Position numbers and translations under genes: made by a program. The notes under the pieces were generated by a model. It was not told where the DNA came from. It did not search any database and saw only the letters and a list, made by a program, of their open reading frames with translations. From Frankiaceae bacterium (GTDB lineage: Bacteria; Actinomycetota; Actinomycetes; BP-191), in NCBI GenBank assembly GCA_035556555.1, contig DATMES010000034.1, positions 1 through 35,787 on the forward strand: DNA of 35,787 bases, in the 5' to 3' direction. Shown one piece after another: positions 16,028 to 24,177 of this stretch; positions within the stretch are counted from its first letter, which is position 1, and the number at the start of each line of letters is the position of its first letter.

Positions 16028-17062
16028 GAACGGCGCGGATCGCGGGGGTCGCGACGGCGGTCCCCGCCCCGATGGACCAGCAGGCGTTGTGGGACGGCTT
16101 CTTCTCGAAGCACTACGACGGCTCCCGGCTGGCCGAGCGCGTCTGGGCGTCGTCGGGCGTCGTCACCCGGCACGGCGTGGCTGACCCGCTGACCGAGGAC
16201 GTCAGCCAGTGGGGCACGGGCGCGCGCATGCGGCGGTACGTCACCGAGGCGCTGCCGCTCGGCAAGGACGCCGTGGCCGGCGCGCTCGCGAAGGCGGGTG
16301 TCAGCGCCGAGGAGGTCGGCCTGTTCGCGGTCGTCTCCTGCACCGGCTACGCCACCCCCGGGCTCGACATCCTGCTGGCCCGCGACCTCGGCATGCCGGC
16401 GGACGTGCAACGGCTCTTCGTCGGCCACATGGGCTGCTACGCGGCCATTCCCGGTCTCTCGACGGTCGCCGACGCGGTCGTCGCGCGCGGCCTCACGGCG
16501 GTGCTGCTCTGCGTCGAGCTGACGAGTCTTCATGTGCAGCCCGCGACCGACGAGGCGCAGCAGATGGTGGCGCACGCCCTGTTCTCCGACGCCGCGACGG
16601 CGGTGGTCCTCACGCCGCACAGCAACGGCCTCGAGGTCGTCGACACCATCGCGCGCCGACGTCGCGCACCAGTCGTACATGACGTGGGACGTCACCGACC
16701 TCGGCTTCCGGATGGGGCTCTCGCCGCAGGTGCCGGACATCCTGCAGCGCCACGTCCGCAGCGTCACCGAGGACCTGCTCGCGAAGCACGACCTGACCCT
16801 TGCCGACGTCAAAGCCTGGGCCATCCACCCGGGCGGGCCGCGCATCCTCGACGTCTGCCGCGACGAGCTCGGCCTCGCCGAGTCCGACGTCGCGGCGTCG
16901 AGGGACACGCTGCGCGACTACGGCAACTGCTCCTCGCCCACCGTCCTCATCGCGCTCGACGAGGTGCGGCGCCGTACGCCGCTCGCGTCCGGCGACCATG
17001 TCGTGGCGCTCGCGTTCGGGCCGGGCCTGACGCTGTACGGCACGCTGCTCCGCCAGGCGTGA
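16021..17062 (+). pseudogene. Type III polyketide synthase, frameshifted in this sequence
   Basis: Chalcone/stilbene-synthase-like homodimeric ketosynthase that extends an acyl-CoA with malonyl-CoA and cyclises the product. Frame 1 (16021 to about 16653, about 211 residues) has VSCTGYATPGLDILLARDLG and the catalytic Cys139 in GHMGCYAAI. The rest of the protein (DVAHQSYMTWDVTDLGFRM onward) lies in the +1 frame from about 16655 to 17062. It includes catalytic His (AIHPGG, codon 16826-16828) and Asn (YGNCSSPT, codon 16925-16927). Joined, it gives about 346 residues, the usual family size, and all three catalytic residues are kept. The break is within GCGCGCC near 16651-16657: either one extra base or two missing. 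Frame 1 stays open past the break and merges by chance with the downstream CPBP gene. A sequencing error or recent mutation is likelier than programmed shifting. GTG 16024 is an alternative start. Confidence 0.85.
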
Positions 17063-17799
17063 CGCTTCGGCAGGCGGTCGCGCTCGCCGCGATCGCGGTG
17101 CTCGCGTACCTCTTCGGCGTCGTCCTGCCGCGCCGTACCGAACGACTCATCGAGGCTCTCCGCGAACGCATCCGGCTCGACCCGACCGTGCGGTGGGCGT
17201 TCTACCAGCGGTACCTCCGGCTGACCGTCGTCGTCGTGGCGGGTTTCGCCGTGACGGTCGCCCTCGGGGGTGAGGGAGCGGGGTCCGCGGGCGTCGGCTG
17301 GCCGCCGTACGCGAGCAGGCAGTTCCTGCCGGGGCTCGTCGCAGGCCTCGCCGCGGCGGCGCTCGTGCTGGCGCTGGCGTACGCCTACGGCAGCAGACGC
17401 GACCCCGGCGCGCTCGACACGGCGCAGCAGTACGCGCGCGTGGAGTTCCTCGTCCCGCACGCCCAGCGGGAGCGCACGATCTGGCCGCTCGTCTGCGTCG
17501 CGATCGCGGTCATCGAGGAGTGCGTCTATCGAGGACTCTTCGTCCTCTACGCCGCCACGCTGCTCGGCATCGACCCGTGGTGGCTGGTGCTGCCGGTGTC
17601 GGTGCTGTTCGGTCTCGGCCACCGGTACCAGGGCTGGCTCGGCGTCGTCGGGACGGGCGGCCTCGGGCTGATGTTCGGCATCGTCACCGTCGCGACGGGC
17701 AGCCTCTGGCCGGCGATCGCGCTGCACGCGGCGTTCGACGTCCGGCTGATGTTCGTCAGGCCACCAGCGCCCGCAGCGCCGGAGCCAGCCGGAGACTAG
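17059..17799 (+). CDS. CPBP-family intramembrane metalloprotease-like protein
   Basis: 246 residues from the GTG that overlaps the PKS stop (GTGA). Multi-pass membrane protein with hydrophobic segments near residues 5-20, 56-75, 95-115, 140-155, 170-190 and 200-230. It has the CPBP/Rce1-like motifs in order: EExxxR (IEECVYRGLF), FxxxxH (LFGLGHRYQG) and HxxxD (LHAAFDVR). Family members are putative prenyl-protein or peptide-processing glutamic proteases, and many have unknown substrates. It is the last gene of the divergent operon. Its 3' end overlaps the convergent thioredoxin-like gene by 44 bases. Whether it has any role in the polyketide pathway is unknown; self-protection or membrane insertion of lipid products are guesses only. 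Confidence 0.83.
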   Translation: MTLRQAVALAAIAVLAYLFGVVLPRRTERLIEALRERIRLDPTVRWAFYQRYLRLTVVVVAGFAVTVALGGEGAGSAGVGWPPYASRQFLPGLVAGLAAAALVLALAYAYGSRRDPGALDTAQQYARVEFLVPHAQRERTIWPLVCVAIAVIEECVYRGLFVLYAATLLGIDPWWLVLPVSVLFGLGHRYQGWLGVVGTGGLGLMFGIVTVATGSLWPAIALHAAFDVRLMFVRPPAPAAPEPAGD

Positions 17800-18295
17800 G
17801 CGCGATCGCGGCGACGACGGAGTGCACGACGCCGTCGCTGCGCACGAGGACGAGCGCGGCGTCCGTCCGGAGCCGGTACGCCGCCGCCAGCGCACCCTCC
17901 GGGTCGGCGAAGCCGCCCGCCTCGCCGCCCGACTGCGCGGCCAGCGACGCCGCGAACGCGAACGACGCACCGGCCTCGACCACGTAGGTCGCGAGCCGCA
18001 GTGGCGCCGTCTCCGCGACGACCTGGCGGATCGCCGCGACGCAGTCGCAGCCGGTGCGGACGAGCATGACGACCGCGGGGCGCAGCCGGCGCGCGGGCGT
18101 GACGCCGAGGCGGCCGCGCAGCGGCACGTCGGGCAGCAGCCCGCCGACGGCGCCGGGGGTGACGACGGGCGAGGCGAGCGGGCCGGGCAACGGCCGGGCC
18201 GACGGCGTAGGCGACGTACGCAGGAACACCAGCGCCGCCACCGCGACGCCCAGCACGACGACGACCGCGAGCCAGGCGCGCGAGCGTTCGGTCAC
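17756..18295 (-). CDS. Membrane-anchored thioredoxin-like protein with CxC
   Basis: 179 residues from the GTG that overlaps the transglutaminase stop (GTGA). One N-terminal transmembrane helix (about 7-25) precedes a Pro-rich linker. A compact alpha/beta domain follows (about 55-179): a strand RPAVVMLVRTGCDC ends in Cys83-x-Cys85 at the position of a thioredoxin CxxC, then LRLATYVVEAG and DAALVLVRSDGVVHSVV. The fold is inferred as thioredoxin/AhpC-like. The domain should face outside the cell. It is the last gene of the ATP-grasp/alpha-E/transglutaminase operon and its coding end overlaps the CPBP gene tail to tail by 44 bases. I know of no set function for this family; a redox or sensor role in the operon is inference. 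Confidence 0.68.
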   Translation of the reverse strand: MTERSRAWLAVVVVLGVAVAALVFLRTSPTPSARPLPGPLASPVVTPGAVGGLLPDVPLRGRLGVTPARRLRPAVVMLVRTGCDCVAAIRQVVAETAPLRLATYVVEAGASFAFAASLAAQSGGEAGGFADPEGALAAAYRLRTDAALVLVRSDGVVHSVVAAIAPSLRLAPALRALVA

Positions 18296-19221
18296 TGCTG
18301 CTGCTGGACCTGCGCGTGCAGGGGCCGTACGTCGCGTGGCGGCACCGCGACCTCCTCCGGCACCGGCTTCGACGGCGCGACCATCGTCACCGACACGTCG
18401 AGGCTGCTCGCGCCGCCGCCGGCGTGCAGGCCCTTGATCGGCGCGATGTCGCCGTAGTCGCGGCCGACCGCGACGACGACGTGCCGCTCGTCGGCGAGGC
18501 AGGCGTTCGTCGGGTCGGCCTCGATCCAGCCGAAGCCCGGCACGAACGCCTCCACCCACGCGTGCGACTCGACGTCGATCGCGACGTCGGGCGCGGGCTC
18601 CGGGTCGGCGAAGAAGTAGCCGCTGACGTAGCGCGCGGGGACGCCGAGGTCGCGCAGCGTCGAGATGAGCAGGTGCGCGAAGTCCTGGCAGACGCCGCGC
18701 CCGCGTTCGAGCAGGTCGTCGACGGTGGAGGTCACGTACGACGCGCCGGTCGCGTACTCGAAACGCCGGTGCACCTCGTTCGACGCGCCCATGACCAGCT
18801 CGACGACGGACTTCGGCTGGACCACGCGGCGTACGTGCTGCGCGAACGTGTCGAGGTGGTCGCCGCCGGCCGCCAGCGGAGACACGTGCAGCCACTCGGC
18901 ATGCGCGTCGCGGAAGAGAGGGTCGTCCAGCATCGCGAGGTCGCCCGCGTCGCGCGGCACGTCGCGGCGGGGCGCGCTGACGACGACCGACTCGCCGACG
19001 ATGGAGAGCGAGTCGTGCGGCGGCAGGATGTTGAACGCGTGCACGCGGGTGCCGAAGTGGTCGCGGTACTCCGTCGTCCGCGCCTTCGGCGTCAGGGTCA
19101 GGCGGAACGACAGGAGGTTCTGCCGCTCGTCGTTGCGCGGCGTGATGCGCAGCTCGTTGAACGACGCGCTGGCCGGCTGCTCGTAGCGGAACGTCGTCGT
19201 GTGCCGGATGCGGACCCTCAC
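18292..19221 (-). CDS. Transglutaminase-like cysteine peptidase/transferase
   Basis: 309 residues from the GTG overlapping the alpha-E stop (GTGA). The N-terminal region (about 1-140, RIRHTTTFRYEQPASASFNELRI) is the bacterial transglutaminase N domain. The core has the papain-like triad: Cys178 (RGVCQDFAH), His220 (ESHAWVEAF) and Asp236 (EADPTN). Such enzymes hydrolyse or form amide bonds. No signal peptide is seen, so it probably acts in the cytoplasm. The C-terminus ends in a short Gln run. Neighbours alpha-E and ATP-grasp form a widely conserved trio predicted from comparative genomics to build and cleave or attach a peptide-like product or tag; the actual substrate is not established. Upstream open frame beyond 19221 is another reading of the alpha-E gene. 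Confidence 0.9.
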   Translation of the reverse strand: MRVRIRHTTTFRYEQPASASFNELRITPRNDERQNLLSFRLTLTPKARTTEYRDHFGTRVHAFNILPPHDSLSIVGESVVVSAPRRDVPRDAGDLAMLDDPLFRDAHAEWLHVSPLAAGGDHLDTFAQHVRRVVQPKSVVELVMGASNEVHRRFEYATGASYVTSTVDDLLERGRGVCQDFAHLLISTLRDLGVPARYVSGYFFADPEPAPDVAIDVESHAWVEAFVPGFGWIEADPTNACLADERHVVVAVGRDYGDIAPIKGLHAGGGASSLDVSVTMVAPSKPVPEEVAVPPRDVRPLHAQVQQQQ

Positions 19222-20159
19222 GAGACCGCCTTCCCCTGGGTCGCGCCGCGCGCGAAGCACTCGGCGACCAGCCCCTCGTGGACCTCGGCGCAGGCCGCGG
19301 TGACGCGCGCGACGAAGGCAGGGATGCCCTCCTCGAACACCTCGCCCACCTGCCGGAACTCCAGCTCGGCGCGCAGCCGTCCCGCCGTACGCCGCGACGG
19401 CGAGTCGAGCCGCGGCGCCGTCACGCGGACGACGCACTCCTCGACGTGCTTCGCGCTGTAGAGCGCGCTGCGAGGGAAGTCGCGGTCGAGCAGCAGGAAC
19501 TCCGCCACACGGCGCGGCTCGACGACCGTGCGGTAGGTCTTGCGGTACGCCTCGTACGCCGACAGCGACCGCAGCAGCACCGTCCACCCGAACGTCTCCG
19601 CCGGCGTCGCGCGTTGAGTCGCGGGGATGTGCAGCAGGCCGGACCGGACGTCGAGGACGCGGCACGTGAACACGACCCGCTCGACGTACCTCCCGATCGT
19701 CAGCCAGTCCCAGCCCTCCTCGCGCAGCATGGTGCCGTCGGCCGTGCCCGCAAAGAGGAAGGCCCGCGCCTTCATCGACGAGAAGAACCGGTGCGCCCCA
19801 GCGCCTTCGAGGTCGCCCGCGCCGGTCGCGGCGACCGCGAGGTGCCACGTGTTGAGCGCCTCCCACATCTCGCTCGTGACGGCGTCGCGGACGGTCCGCG
19901 CGGACTCGCGCGCGGTGCGTACGCACGACGCGATCGACTCGGGCGCGTCGCGGTCGAGGGCGTACGACGACAGCACTTCCGCGCTGCTCCGCGGCGCGCC
20001 GCCGAGGATCGCGGCGATCGACTCGCGGCCCGCCTCGTCGTCGCCGCCGCGGCCTTCGAGGGACGCGCGGTGCGCGACGTCGAGGAGTCTTGCGGTGTCC
20101 TCGGCGCGCTCGGTGTAGCGCCCGACCCAGTACAGCGACTCGGCGATCCTCGACAGCAT
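19218..20159 (-). CDS. Alpha-E domain protein (DUF403)
   Basis: 313 residues, predicted almost entirely helical. The family signature opens the protein: MLSRIAESLYWVGRYTERAEDTARLLDV, in which paired Arg/Glu residues are invariant. Later conserved stretches are FLFAGTADGTM and LTIGRYVERV (about 145-175) and LLLDRDFPRSALYS (about 235-250). The biochemical role is unknown; by association it is thought to assist the ATP-grasp ligase. Its ATG directly follows the ATP-grasp stop (TAGATG, no gap) and its stop overlaps the transglutaminase GTG. The three genes are therefore a single translationally linked unit. Confidence 0.92.
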   Translation of the reverse strand: MLSRIAESLYWVGRYTERAEDTARLLDVAHRASLEGRGGDDEAGRESIAAILGGAPRSSAEVLSSYALDRDAPESIASCVRTARESARTVRDAVTSEMWEALNTWHLAVAATGAGDLEGAGAHRFFSSMKARAFLFAGTADGTMLREEGWDWLTIGRYVERVVFTCRVLDVRSGLLHIPATQRATPAETFGWTVLLRSLSAYEAYRKTYRTVVEPRRVAEFLLLDRDFPRSALYSAKHVEECVVRVTAPRLDSPSRRTAGRLRAELEFRQVGEVFEEGIPAFVARVTAACAEVHEGLVAECFARGATQGKAVS

Positions 20160-21620
20160 CTAGTCGTCCCCTTCGAGGACCCACGTGTCCTTGGAGCCGC
20201 CGCCCTGCGACGAGTTCACAACGAGCGAGCCCTCCGGCAGCGCGACCCGCGTGAGCCCGCCGGGGACGATCGTGATGTCCTCGCCCATGAGCACGAACGG
20301 CCGCAGGTCGACGTGCCGGGGCCGGAACGCGCCGTCGATCATCGTGGGGTGCCGGGACAGCGCGATCGTCTCCTGCGCGATGTACGCGCGCGGCTTGGCG
20401 AGCAGCCGCCGCCGGCAGTCGGCGAGCTCGCTCTCGGTGGCGGTGGGGCCGATCGTCATGCCGTACCCGCCGCTGTCGGAGACGGTCTTGACGACGAGGC
20501 TCGGCAGGTTGCGCAGGACGTGGTCGAGCTGGTCGCGCTCGCCGGGGAGGTACGTCGGCACCTGGTCGAGCAGCGGCTTCTCGCCGAGGTAGTACTCGAC
20601 CATCGCGGGGACGTACGCGTAGACCGCCTTGTCGTCGGCGATGCCGGTGCCGACGGCGTTGGCGAGGGCGACGTTGCCAGCCCTGGCGGCGAGCATGAGC
20701 CCCGTCACGCCGAGGACCGAGTCGGGCCTGAAGGCGAGCGGGTCGAGGTAGTCGTCGTCCACCCGCCGGTACACGACGTCGACGCGGCGGCGGCCGCTCG
20801 TCGTCTTCATGTAGACGACCGCGTCGTCGACGAACAGGTCGTCGCCCTGCACGATCTCCACGCCCATCTGCCGGGCGAGGAACGTGTGCTCGAAGTACGC
20901 GCTGTTGTACGACCCCGGCGTCAGCAGCACGACGGTCGGGTCACCGTCGCCGCGCGGCGCGATGTGCCGCAGCACGTCGAGCAGCGCCTGCGGGTAGTGG
21001 TCGACGGGGCGTACGCGGTGCCGGTTGAACAGCTCGGGGAAGCCGCGGACCATCGACGCGCGGTTCTCGAGGACGTACGACACGCCGCTCGGCGTCCGGC
21101 AGTTGTCCTCCAGCACGAGCCACCGGCCGGTGTCGTCGCGGATCAGGTCCACGCCGGAGACGTGCGTCCAGATGCCCTGCGGCGGGTGCAGCCCCGTGGC
21201 CTGGCGGGTGAAGTGGCGGCCGGTGACGACGAGCTCGTTCGGGACGATCCCGTCGCGGACGATGGCGCGGGTCGAGTAGACGTCGGCGAGGAACGCGTTG
21301 AGCGCGGTCACCCGCTGCACGAGGCCAGCCGACAGCGCCTCCCACTCCAGCGCGGTCACCAGGCGGGGGACCAGGTCGAGGGGGAACGTCCGCTCCACGT
21401 CGTCGCCGTCCGAGTAGACGGTGAACGTGATGCCCTGCGCCCGCAGCGACAGCTCGATCGCCTCGGCCTTGGCCGCCAGCTCCCGCGGGTCGAGGCCCGC
21501 GAGGTACGTCACCAGGCGGCGGTACGCCGGCCGCACCCGCCCGTCGGCGTCGAAGCACTCGTCGTGCATGCGGGCGTCCAGCGGGTAGTCGCTGAACCCC
21601 CCGCCCGCCTCGACGTTCAT
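20160..21620 (-). CDS. Circularly permuted ATP-grasp protein
   Basis: 486 residues. Family of circularly permuted ATP-grasp ligases (DUF404/DUF407-type, COG2308) predicted to form amide bonds between carboxylates and amines using ATP. Diagnostic stretches: VSGVDLIRDDTGRWLVLEDN, then the conserved NCRTPSGVSYVLENR, PGSYNSAYFEH, the metal/ATP segment VVKTVSDSGGYGM, AYIAQETIALSRHP, and the C-terminal SSQGGGSKDTWVL. The ATG at 21620 has TACGCT 7 nt upstream, a leaderless-type promoter. It is the first gene of a four-gene minus operon (ATP-grasp, alpha-E, transglutaminase-like, thioredoxin-like) that is divergent from carD. Substrate unknown. Confidence 0.92.
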   Translation of the reverse strand: MNVEAGGGFSDYPLDARMHDECFDADGRVRPAYRRLVTYLAGLDPRELAAKAEAIELSLRAQGITFTVYSDGDDVERTFPLDLVPRLVTALEWEALSAGLVQRVTALNAFLADVYSTRAIVRDGIVPNELVVTGRHFTRQATGLHPPQGIWTHVSGVDLIRDDTGRWLVLEDNCRTPSGVSYVLENRASMVRGFPELFNRHRVRPVDHYPQALLDVLRHIAPRGDGDPTVVLLTPGSYNSAYFEHTFLARQMGVEIVQGDDLFVDDAVVYMKTTSGRRRVDVVYRRVDDDYLDPLAFRPDSVLGVTGLMLAARAGNVALANAVGTGIADDKAVYAYVPAMVEYYLGEKPLLDQVPTYLPGERDQLDHVLRNLPSLVVKTVSDSGGYGMTIGPTATESELADCRRRLLAKPRAYIAQETIALSRHPTMIDGAFRPRHVDLRPFVLMGEDITIVPGGLTRVALPEGSLVVNSSQGGGSKDTWVLEGDD

Positions 21621-21627
21621 GGGTCGC

Positions 21628-21633
21628 AGCGTA
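21628..21633 (-). promoter_or_regulatory. -10 element of the ATP-grasp operon, leaderless-type
   Basis: On the minus strand TACGCT (21633 to 21628) is followed by 7 nt and then the ATG at 21620, the same spacing seen upstream of radA, ubiA and cysS. Confidence 0.5.
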
Positions 21634-21680
21634 GGTCACACGGGTGCCCGGACGTTCGCAGAGGGGGTCTTGGAGGGCGC

Positions 21681-21689
21681 TGGTAGACT
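21681..21689 (+). promoter_or_regulatory. Extended -10 promoter of carD
   Basis: TGG-TAGACT matches an extended -10 element (TGN-TANNNT). No good -35 lies at the right distance, as expected for an extended -10 promoter. The leader of roughly 24 nt carries AAGGGG (21703-21708) 11 nt before the ATG at 21720. Confidence 0.6.
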
Positions 21690-21719
21690 GGGACTCCACA
21701 CGAAGGGGTTCAAACGCAT

Positions 21720-22202
21720 ATGTCTTTCAAGGTCGGCGAGACTGTCGTGTACCCGCACCACGGTGCGGCGCTCATCGAGGCGATCGAGAAGCGCACCGTC
21801 GGAGGGGTCGAGCGGGTGTACCTCGTGCTGAAGGTCGCTCAGGGCGACCTCACCGTGAAGGTGCCCGCGGACAACGCTGAGATCGTCGGTGTCCGTGACG
21901 TCGTCGGGCAGGAGGGCCTCGAGAAGGTCTTCGACGTGCTCCGCGCGCCGCACACCGAGGAGCCGACCAACTGGTCGCGCCGCTACAAGGCCAACCTCGA
22001 GAAGCTCGCCTCCGGCGACGTCAACAAGGTCGCCGAGGTCGTCCGCGACCTCTGGCGCCGCGACCGCGAGCGCGGTCTGTCGGCGGGCGAGAAGCGGATG
22101 CTCTCCAAGGCGCGGCAGATCCTCGTGAGTGAGCTGGCTCTCGCCGAGGGCACCAACGAGGACAAGGCCGAAGCAGTCCTCGACGAGGTCCTGGCTTCCT
22201 GA
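21720..22202 (+). CDS. carD: CarD-family transcriptional regulator
   Basis: 160 residues. Binds RNA polymerase beta subunit and promoter DNA to stabilise the open complex; essential in mycobacteria. N-terminal RNAP-interaction Tudor-like domain (about 1-55: [20 protein letters not shown]). C-terminal helical DNA-binding domain (about 65-160) with the conserved tryptophan in NWSRRYKAN and [20 protein letters not shown]. Length equals the family norm (about 160). It has its own extended -10 promoter and heads the carD / PIN-TRAM / ispD / ispF block on the plus strand. A large inverted repeat follows it. Confidence 0.97.
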   Translation: MSFKVGETVVYPHHGAALIEAIEKRTVGGVERVYLVLKVAQGDLTVKVPADNAEIVGVRDVVGQEGLEKVFDVLRAPHTEEPTNWSRRYKANLEKLASGDVNKVAEVVRDLWRRDRERGLSAGEKRMLSKARQILVSELALAEGTNEDKAEAVLDEVLAS

Positions 22203-22210
22203 GCGACGCC

Positions 22211-22292
22211 CCAGCGTCCCCCTGGCCGCGTTCTCGGTCGCTCGCGTGCGGAGCACGCGTCGCTCCCTGCGGCCTTGCCAGGCGAACGCTGG
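22211..22292. repeat. Nested inverted repeat downstream of carD
   Basis: Three tiers of symmetric arms. Outer CCAGCGT (22211-22217) pairs with ACGCTGG (22286-22292). Middle CCTGGC (22221-22226) pairs with GCCAGG (22277-22282), or alternatively GGCCGC (22224-22229) with GCGGCC (22269-22274). Inner CGCGTGC (22243-22249) pairs with GCACGCG (22253-22259) around a 3-nt loop. It begins 8 bases after the carD stop and probably ends or attenuates its transcript, but its layered form also fits a palindromic repeat element. Confidence 0.65.
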
Positions 22293-22351
22293 AACGCCGC
22301 TGCCCCTAGACTTCTCACTCCCTGGGGGAGACAGCGCGAGGAGGCTAGCCG

Positions 22352-23479
22352 TTGTCCGAACGCCGACCGGCTAGCGGTGTGGTCGAGGCGCTGCGGCTGC
22401 TCTCCGTCGTCTTCTTCGCGGGCGTCGGCTTCGAGGTCGCGCGCATCGTCGCGCCCTCGGGCGACGAGATCCTCGGGACGTTCAACGGCGTCGCGGTCGG
22501 CGTCATCGTCGGCGCGGGCCTGGGCTACGTGCTCGGCGGCGTCCTCGGCCGTACGACGGTCACCACCGTCGACCGCGTCGAGGTCGGCCTCCGTGAGACC
22601 TCGGCCGAGTCGCTCGTAGCGGGCGCCATCGGGACGGTCTGCGGCGTCTTGCTCGCGGCGGGGGTGGGCTGGCCGCTGTTCCTGATCCCGGAGCCGTACA
22701 TCGCGTTCTCGCTGTTCGGCTTCGTGCTGGTGCTGTTCGGGTTCCTCGGGCAGCGCATCGGCCAGGCCAAGCGCGACGGCGTCCTCGCGATCTTCGGTGC
22801 CCGCGCGGGCGTCGCGCCGCGGGAGAGCGCCGCGTCCGCGCTGCCCAAGCTCGTGGACTCCTCGGTGGCGATCGACGGGCGGGTGCTCGACGTCGTACGC
22901 GCGGGCTTCCTGCACGGCTCGATGCTCGTCTGCCGACCCGTGCTCGACGAGCTGCAGGGGCTCGCCGATGCGGGCGACGACCTGCGCCGCGCGCGCGGCC
23001 GCCGCGGGCTGGAGCTGCTGGAGACGCTGCGCCGCGAGCCAGGGGTCGAGCTGGAGGTCGTGGACGACGAGGCGCCCGGCGTACCCGAGGTCGACGCCAA
23101 GCTCGTGCGCATCGCGCTCGACCGCAACGCCGCCCTCCTCACCCTCGACACCAACCTCGCCAAGGCCGCCGCGCTGGCCGGCGTCCGCGTCCTCAACCTG
23201 CACGCGCTCGGCCTCGCGCTGCGTCCGCCGGTGCAGGCCGGCGACGAGGTGACGGTGCTGCTCATCAAGCCGGGCAAGGAGGCGGGCCAGGCCGTCGGCT
23301 ACCTCGACGACGGCACGATGGTCGTCGCCGAACGCAGCCGGGCCAAGGTCGGCAGCGAGGCGCAGGTCCTCGTCACGAGCGTTCTCACGACCGCGAACGG
23401 CCGCATGGTCTTCGCCCGCCCCGCCGGCGAGCCCGCCGAGGTCGCCGCGCGTCCGGGGCCGAGACGGCGGGCCGAGTGA
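22352..23479 (+). CDS. PIN/TRAM-domain membrane protein (YacL-like)
   Basis: 375 residues from a TTG start supported by GAGGAGG (22338-22344) 7 nt upstream. Four hydrophobic segments fill residues about 12-30, 47-65, 88-106 and 112-135. A cytoplasmic PIN nuclease-like domain follows: acidic residues in LVDSSVAIDGRVLD, PVLDELQGLAD and LLTLDTNLAKAA, the expected Mg-ligand positions. A C-terminal TRAM domain (about 295-360: VQAGDEVTVLLIKPGKEAGQ) usually binds RNA. The same architecture occurs in Bacillus YacL, also next to ispD. The RNA target is unknown. Its stop overlaps the ispD start by GTGA. Confidence 0.93.
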   Translation: MSERRPASGVVEALRLLSVVFFAGVGFEVARIVAPSGDEILGTFNGVAVGVIVGAGLGYVLGGVLGRTTVTTVDRVEVGLRETSAESLVAGAIGTVCGVLLAAGVGWPLFLIPEPYIAFSLFGFVLVLFGFLGQRIGQAKRDGVLAIFGARAGVAPRESAASALPKLVDSSVAIDGRVLDVVRAGFLHGSMLVCRPVLDELQGLADAGDDLRRARGRRGLELLETLRREPGVELEVVDDEAPGVPEVDAKLVRIALDRNAALLTLDTNLAKAAALAGVRVLNLHALGLALRPPVQAGDEVTVLLIKPGKEAGQAVGYLDDGTMVVAERSRAKVGSEAQVLVTSVLTTANGRMVFARPAGEPAEVAARPGPRRRAE

Positions 23480-24177
23480 GGGTCGCGGCGATCGTCCCCG
23501 CGGCGGGACGCGGCGAACGCCTCGGCCCCGGCGCCCCCAAGGCGCTGCGGCTGCTCGGCGGCGTACCCATGCTCGTCCACTCCGTACGAGCGCTCGCGCG
23601 GGCCCGGCTCGTCGACGTCGTCGTGGTGGCGGCGCCGCCGGGGGACGAGGCCGAGGTACGCGGCGTCCTCGACACCTATCAGGCGCCCACCGAGGTCCGC
23701 GTCGTGACGGGCGGGGAGACGCGGCAGGACTCCGTACGGCTCGCGCTCGAGTCGCTGGACCCCGACGTGGACGTGGTGCTCGTGCACGACGCCGCGCGGC
23801 CGCTGGCGCCGAGCCAGCTCGTCGACGACGTCGTGCAGGCCGTCGCGCGCGGCGCTGAGGCCGTCATCCCCGCGCTGCCCGTCGCGGACACCGTGAAGCG
23901 CGTCGAGGACGGGCGGGTGGTGGAGACCGTACGGCGCGAGGGCCTGTACGCCGTCCAGACCCCTCAGGGCTTCACGCGCGAGCTGCTCACCAAGGCGCAC
24001 GACGCGGCGGTCATCGACGGCTTCGCGGGCACCGACGACGCCTCGCTGGCCGAGCGGATCGGGGCGACCGTGGCGGTCGTACCCGGGCACCCCGAAGCCG
24101 CGAAGGTGACCCGCCCGCACGACCTCGCCACCGCCGAGCACGTCCTCCAGGAACGCCTCGCCCGCCGTGAGCACTGA
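23476..24177 (+). CDS. ispD: 2-C-methyl-D-erythritol 4-phosphate cytidylyltransferase IspD
   Basis: 233 residues. Third step of the MEP isoprenoid pathway: CTP plus MEP gives CDP-ME and diphosphate. Nucleotide-binding motif [17 protein letters not shown] at the N-terminus, the [13 protein letters not shown] signature (about 76-88), [11 protein letters not shown] and [10 protein letters not shown]. The GTG start overlaps the PIN/TRAM stop. It is followed by ispF across a small tandem duplication. Supplies precursors for quinones, undecaprenyl phosphate and possibly the prenyl donor of the nearby UbiA enzyme. Confidence 0.96.
   Translation: MRVAAIVPAAGRGERLGPGAPKALRLLGGVPMLVHSVRALARARLVDVVVVAAPPGDEAEVRGVLDTYQAPTEVRVVTGGETRQDSVRLALESLDPDVDVVLVHDAARPLAPSQLVDDVVQAVARGAEAVIPALPVADTVKRVEDGRVVETVRREGLYAVQTPQGFTRELLTKAHDAAVIDGFAGTDDASLAERIGATVAVVPGHPEAAKVTRPHDLATAEHVLQERLARREH

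Noticed and set aside
15922-17799. A 625-codon open frame fusing PKS-like and CPBP-like sequence
   Set aside because: Between about 16655 and 17058 its translation is Arg/Pro-rich nonsense while the +1 frame encodes the PKS C-terminus; the fusion is produced by the frameshift.
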